A stretch of DNA of 7,244 nucleotides from Acidobacteriota bacterium (lineage in GTDB: Bacteria > Acidobacteriota > Blastocatellia > RBC074), in NCBI GenBank assembly GCA_013140935.1, contig JABFSD010001216.1, positions 1 to 7,244 on the forward strand. The letters are read 5' to 3'. A model generated the notes under the pieces. The model searched no databases and was not told the origin of the DNA. It saw only the letters and a program-made list of their open reading frames with translations. The translations under genes and the position numbers were made by a program. Positions 5,090-7,244 of this stretch are shown piece by piece. Position 1 is the stretch's first letter, and each line of letters starts with the position of its first letter.

Positions 5090-7244
5090 ATGACGATTCG
5101 TTCGTTCGCCCGCGCTGGTCTGCTGAGTATTGGTCTGTTTACACTCACGCTCACTGCCTTTGCCCAAACCGCCGTCACCCTCAAACCCGGACGCGCGCCG
5201 CAACAACCCGTTGATGAGGAATACACCGCGAAGATTCGTGAATATACGACGCAGCCGTTTTTCAATTCGCCGCTGACCGATTATTTGCCCGCGTCGAGCA
5301 AAGTGCCTACGCCGAAAGCCGTGCTGGGCGACGTAGCCGGTGCGCCGGGCAAGCTGCCTTATTCGCAAGAGGTTTATCGCTACATGCGAATGCTCGAACA
5401 GTCCAGCCCGCGCGTAAAAGTTTTTTCCATCGGCAAGACCGAAGAAGGCCGCGAGATGATCGCCGTCGCGGTTTCTTCTGAATCGAATATGGCAAAGCTC
5501 GAAGCCAATCGCGCACACCTCGCTCAACTCGCTGACCCGCGTACGATCAGCCTTAACGATGACGAAGCCGAAAAGATCATCGCTGACACCGTGCCGGTTT
5601 ATTACATGACCGGGACGATTCATTCGCCTGAAACGGGTTCGCCGACGGCGTTGATGGAATTGGCTTATCGCTTGGCGGTGGATGAGAGCGATTACATCAA
5701 GAGCATTCGCGACAAAGTCATCACGCTCATCACGCCCGTCGTCGAAGTAGATGGCCGCGACCGGCAAGTAGACGTTTATAACTGGCATCTCGCCAACCCC
5801 GGCAAGAACTGGCCGAACCTGGTGTATTGGGGCAAATACGTCGCGCACGACAACAACCGCGATGCGATGTCGTTGACGTTGAATCTGACGCGCAACATCG
5901 TCAACACCTATCTCAGTTGGAAGCCGCAGGTGCTGCACGACTTGCATGAATCAGTCGCTTATCTTTATGACAACACCGTCGGCGCGGAGCCATACAACGC
6001 CTGGCTCGATCCGATTCTCACCAACGAATGGCACATGATCGGCTGGAACAATGTCGGCGAAATGACCAAGATGGGCATGCCCGGCGTATTCACTTACGGC
6101 ACGTTCGATACGTGGTCGCCGAGTTATCTGATGTTCATCGCCGCGTCGCACAACGGCATCAGCCGTTTGTATGAAACCTTCGGCAACGGCGGCGCTGATA
6201 CGGTCGAACGCACGTTGTCGCCGAATGAGTATTCGCGCACCTGGTACAAACAAAATCCGCCGCTGCCCAAAGCCAAGTGGTCGCAGCGCAACAACAACAA
6301 CTATCAGCAAACGGGCTTGCTCGTCTCGCTCGCGCAATTCGCGGCGAACGACAAATACTTCCTGCGCAACTTTTACCTCAAGAGCAAGAACTCCATCACC
6401 AAAGCCAAAGTCGCAGGGCCTGCGGCTTATGTGTTTCCCAAGAGCGATCCGCGCGCAGGCGGACAAGCCGAGTTGTTGCGGCTGTTGCAAATGCAGGGTT
6501 GTGAAGTCCATCAGGCGACGGATGCGTTCACGGTGACGATGCCCGCGAAAAAGAAACCGGCGCGACCGAGTGAGGTCGCGGCGAGTGGCGGCAATGGGAG
6601 CGATGGGAGCAATGGGAGCGATGGGAAAAACGATAAGGTAGAGACGCGCGAGTTCGCCGCAGGCAGTTACCTTGTGCGGATGGACCAGCCTTACAGCCGC
6701 ATCGCCGATATGATGTTGGATTATCAGTACTGGTCGCCGAACGATCCGCAACGCAACATTTATGACGACACGGCTTGGACGTTCGGCGAATTGAACAACG
6801 TGCAAGTCGTGCGCGTGACCGATGTCGCAGTACTCAGCGCCGCGATGGAAATGGTGAAAGGAGAAGTCAAAGCGCCCGGCGGCATGATCGGCAAGGGCAA
6901 CATCTTCGTCATCAATCACAACGCCGACAACGCGCTGGCGACGTTGCGCTATCGTTTCAAGGACGCGCAGTTTGAATCCACCGAAGAAGCTTTTGAGATT
7001 ACCAATCTGAAATTCCGGCGTGGCTCGTTCGTGATTCGCAACATCAACGAAGCCGAGTTGCGCAAAGCAGCAGAAGAACTCGGCCTGAAAGTCATGGCCG
7101 TGACCGAAGCGCCCGCCGTCAAAACCCACGCCGTCAAAGCCGCCCGCGTAGCCCTGATGCATACGTGGTTGAGTACGCAAGACGAAGGCTGGTGGCGGTT
7201 GGAATTCGACCGGCGCGGCATTCCCTTCGATTACCTCAGCACGC
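5090..7244 (+). CDS. secreted M14-family zinc carboxypeptidase-like protein (runs off right edge)
   Basis: The frame is open from the ATG at 5090 to the window end (718 codons, C-terminus missing). A signal peptide (MTIRSFARAG, then a hydrophobic stretch) ends at a likely AFA|Q site at 25/26, so the protein is exported. The M14 fold is indicated by zinc motif HSPE (His178, Glu181), substrate-binding NNR (Asn256, Arg257), third zinc ligand in HDLHE (probably His286) and a probable catalytic glutamate in YETFG (Glu362). The family hydrolyses C-terminal or other peptide bonds; the substrate here is unknown, and nutrient peptide digestion is a reasonable guess. After about residue 440 there is a further domain (AYVFP..., QAELLRLLQMQGCEVH, AGSYLVRMDQPYSRIADMMLDYQ), as in large M14 proteins of this type. 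A Gly/Ser/Asn/Asp-rich insert at about 486-520 is unusual. GC is back to the host level (35/60 at 5701-5760). The gene starts 66 nt after the ATPase-nuclease and has its own ribosome site. Confidence 0.92.
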   Translation, partial: MTIRSFARAGLLSIGLFTLTLTAFAQTAVTLKPGRAPQQPVDEEYTAKIREYTTQPFFNSPLTDYLPASSKVPTPKAVLGDVAGAPGKLPYSQEVYRYMRMLEQSSPRVKVFSIGKTEEGREMIAVAVSSESNMAKLEANRAHLAQLADPRTISLNDDEAEKIIADTVPVYYMTGTIHSPETGSPTALMELAYRLAVDESDYIKSIRDKVITLITPVVEVDGRDRQVDVYNWHLANPGKNWPNLVYWGKYVAHDNNRDAMSLTLNLTRNIVNTYLSWKPQVLHDLHESVAYLYDNTVGAEPYNAWLDPILTNEWHMIGWNNVGEMTKMGMPGVFTYGTFDTWSPSYLMFIAASHNGISRLYETFGNGGADTVERTLSPNEYSRTWYKQNPPLPKAKWSQRNNNNYQQTGLLVSLAQFAANDKYFLRNFYLKSKNSITKAKVAGPAAYVFPKSDPRAGGQAELLRLLQMQGCEVHQATDAFTVTMPAKKKPARPSEVAASGGNGSDGSNGSDGKNDKVETREFAAGSYLVRMDQPYSRIADMMLDYQYWSPNDPQRNIYDDTAWTFGELNNVQVVRVTDVAVLSAAMEMVKGEVKAPGGMIGKGNIFVINHNADNALATLRYRFKDAQFESTEEAFEITNLKFRRGSFVIRNINEAELRKAAEELGLKVMAVTEAPAVKTHAVKAARVALMHTWLSTQDEGWWRLEFDRRGIPFDYLST
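6561..6580. repeat. 7-bp-stem inverted repeat inside the peptidase linker
   Basis: CGCGACC (6561-6567) and GGTCGCG (6574-6580) form a perfect 7-bp stem around a 6-nt loop. It is located in codons for the low-complexity linker, immediately before the tandem repeat, and may be part of the same inserted repetitive DNA. Confidence 0.6.
6593..6626 (+). repeat. 9-bp tandem repeat (minisatellite) inside the peptidase gene
   Basis: Units of RATGGGAGC, alternating A and G at the first base, repeat 3.8 times (period 9, exact period 18). They encode alternating NGS and DGS triplets at residues 502-512. Since the period is a multiple of three, changes in copy number would keep the reading frame. Confidence 0.9.

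Noticed and set aside
4874..5947. 357-codon minus-strand open frame
   Set aside because: It lies opposite the M14 peptidase frame, which has a ribosome site, signal peptide and zinc motifs. The Arg/His/Val-rich product is typical of an antisense shadow in GC-rich DNA.
5951..7180. 409-codon minus-strand open frame with PIAPIAPIA repeats
   Set aside because: It is a shadow of the peptidase gene. The PIA repeats are only the antisense reading of the 9-bp tandem repeat at 6593-6626.

Overview
The window holds six protein genes. Two run off the edges: an AAA+ ATPase gene at the left and a peptidase gene at the right. Coding density is high. The only sizeable gaps are 292-527 and 1650-1782, and each contains a long palindromic repeat. 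No tRNA, rRNA, CRISPR array or transposase was seen. The host-like genes have high GC (58-60% in lines I counted by hand), strong Shine-Dalgarno sites and signal peptides ending in an LTAFAQ-type motif. Together with the mix of gene families, this suggests a Gram-negative, perhaps Acidobacteriota (Blastocatellia-like), environmental bacterium. That placement is an impression from style, not a measured result.

Layout. On the minus strand (1-291) lies the N-terminal part of a CbbQ/NorQ-type AAA+ ATPase. It is divergent from mnmA (528-1649, plus strand), the tRNA 2-thiouridylase. A 38-bp-arm imperfect palindrome sits in the divergent gap, and a second, 22-bp perfect palindrome follows mnmA. Then come a secreted, probably outer-membrane beta-barrel protein (1783-2646) and a tightly coupled 108-residue antitoxin-like protein with an internal 25-codon duplication (2655-2981). 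Next is a 663-residue protein (3032-5023) joining a GHKL/MORC-like ATPase to a Shedu-like PD-(D/E)XK nuclease. Last is a secreted M14-type metallopeptidase (5090 to the right edge).

The ATPase-nuclease is the most interesting item. It carries both ATPase and nuclease signature residues, has visibly lower GC (about 42-43% in sampled lines), and has a 14-bp imperfect inverted repeat close outside its two ends. It looks like a single-gene, horizontally acquired candidate anti-phage or DNA-quality-control module set among housekeeping and envelope genes. The small antitoxin-like gene just upstream may or may not belong to it. The other genes show no evident shared pathway. The two palindromes, each ending 19-26 nt before the start codon of the next plus-strand gene, are the other non-coding structures worth attention.
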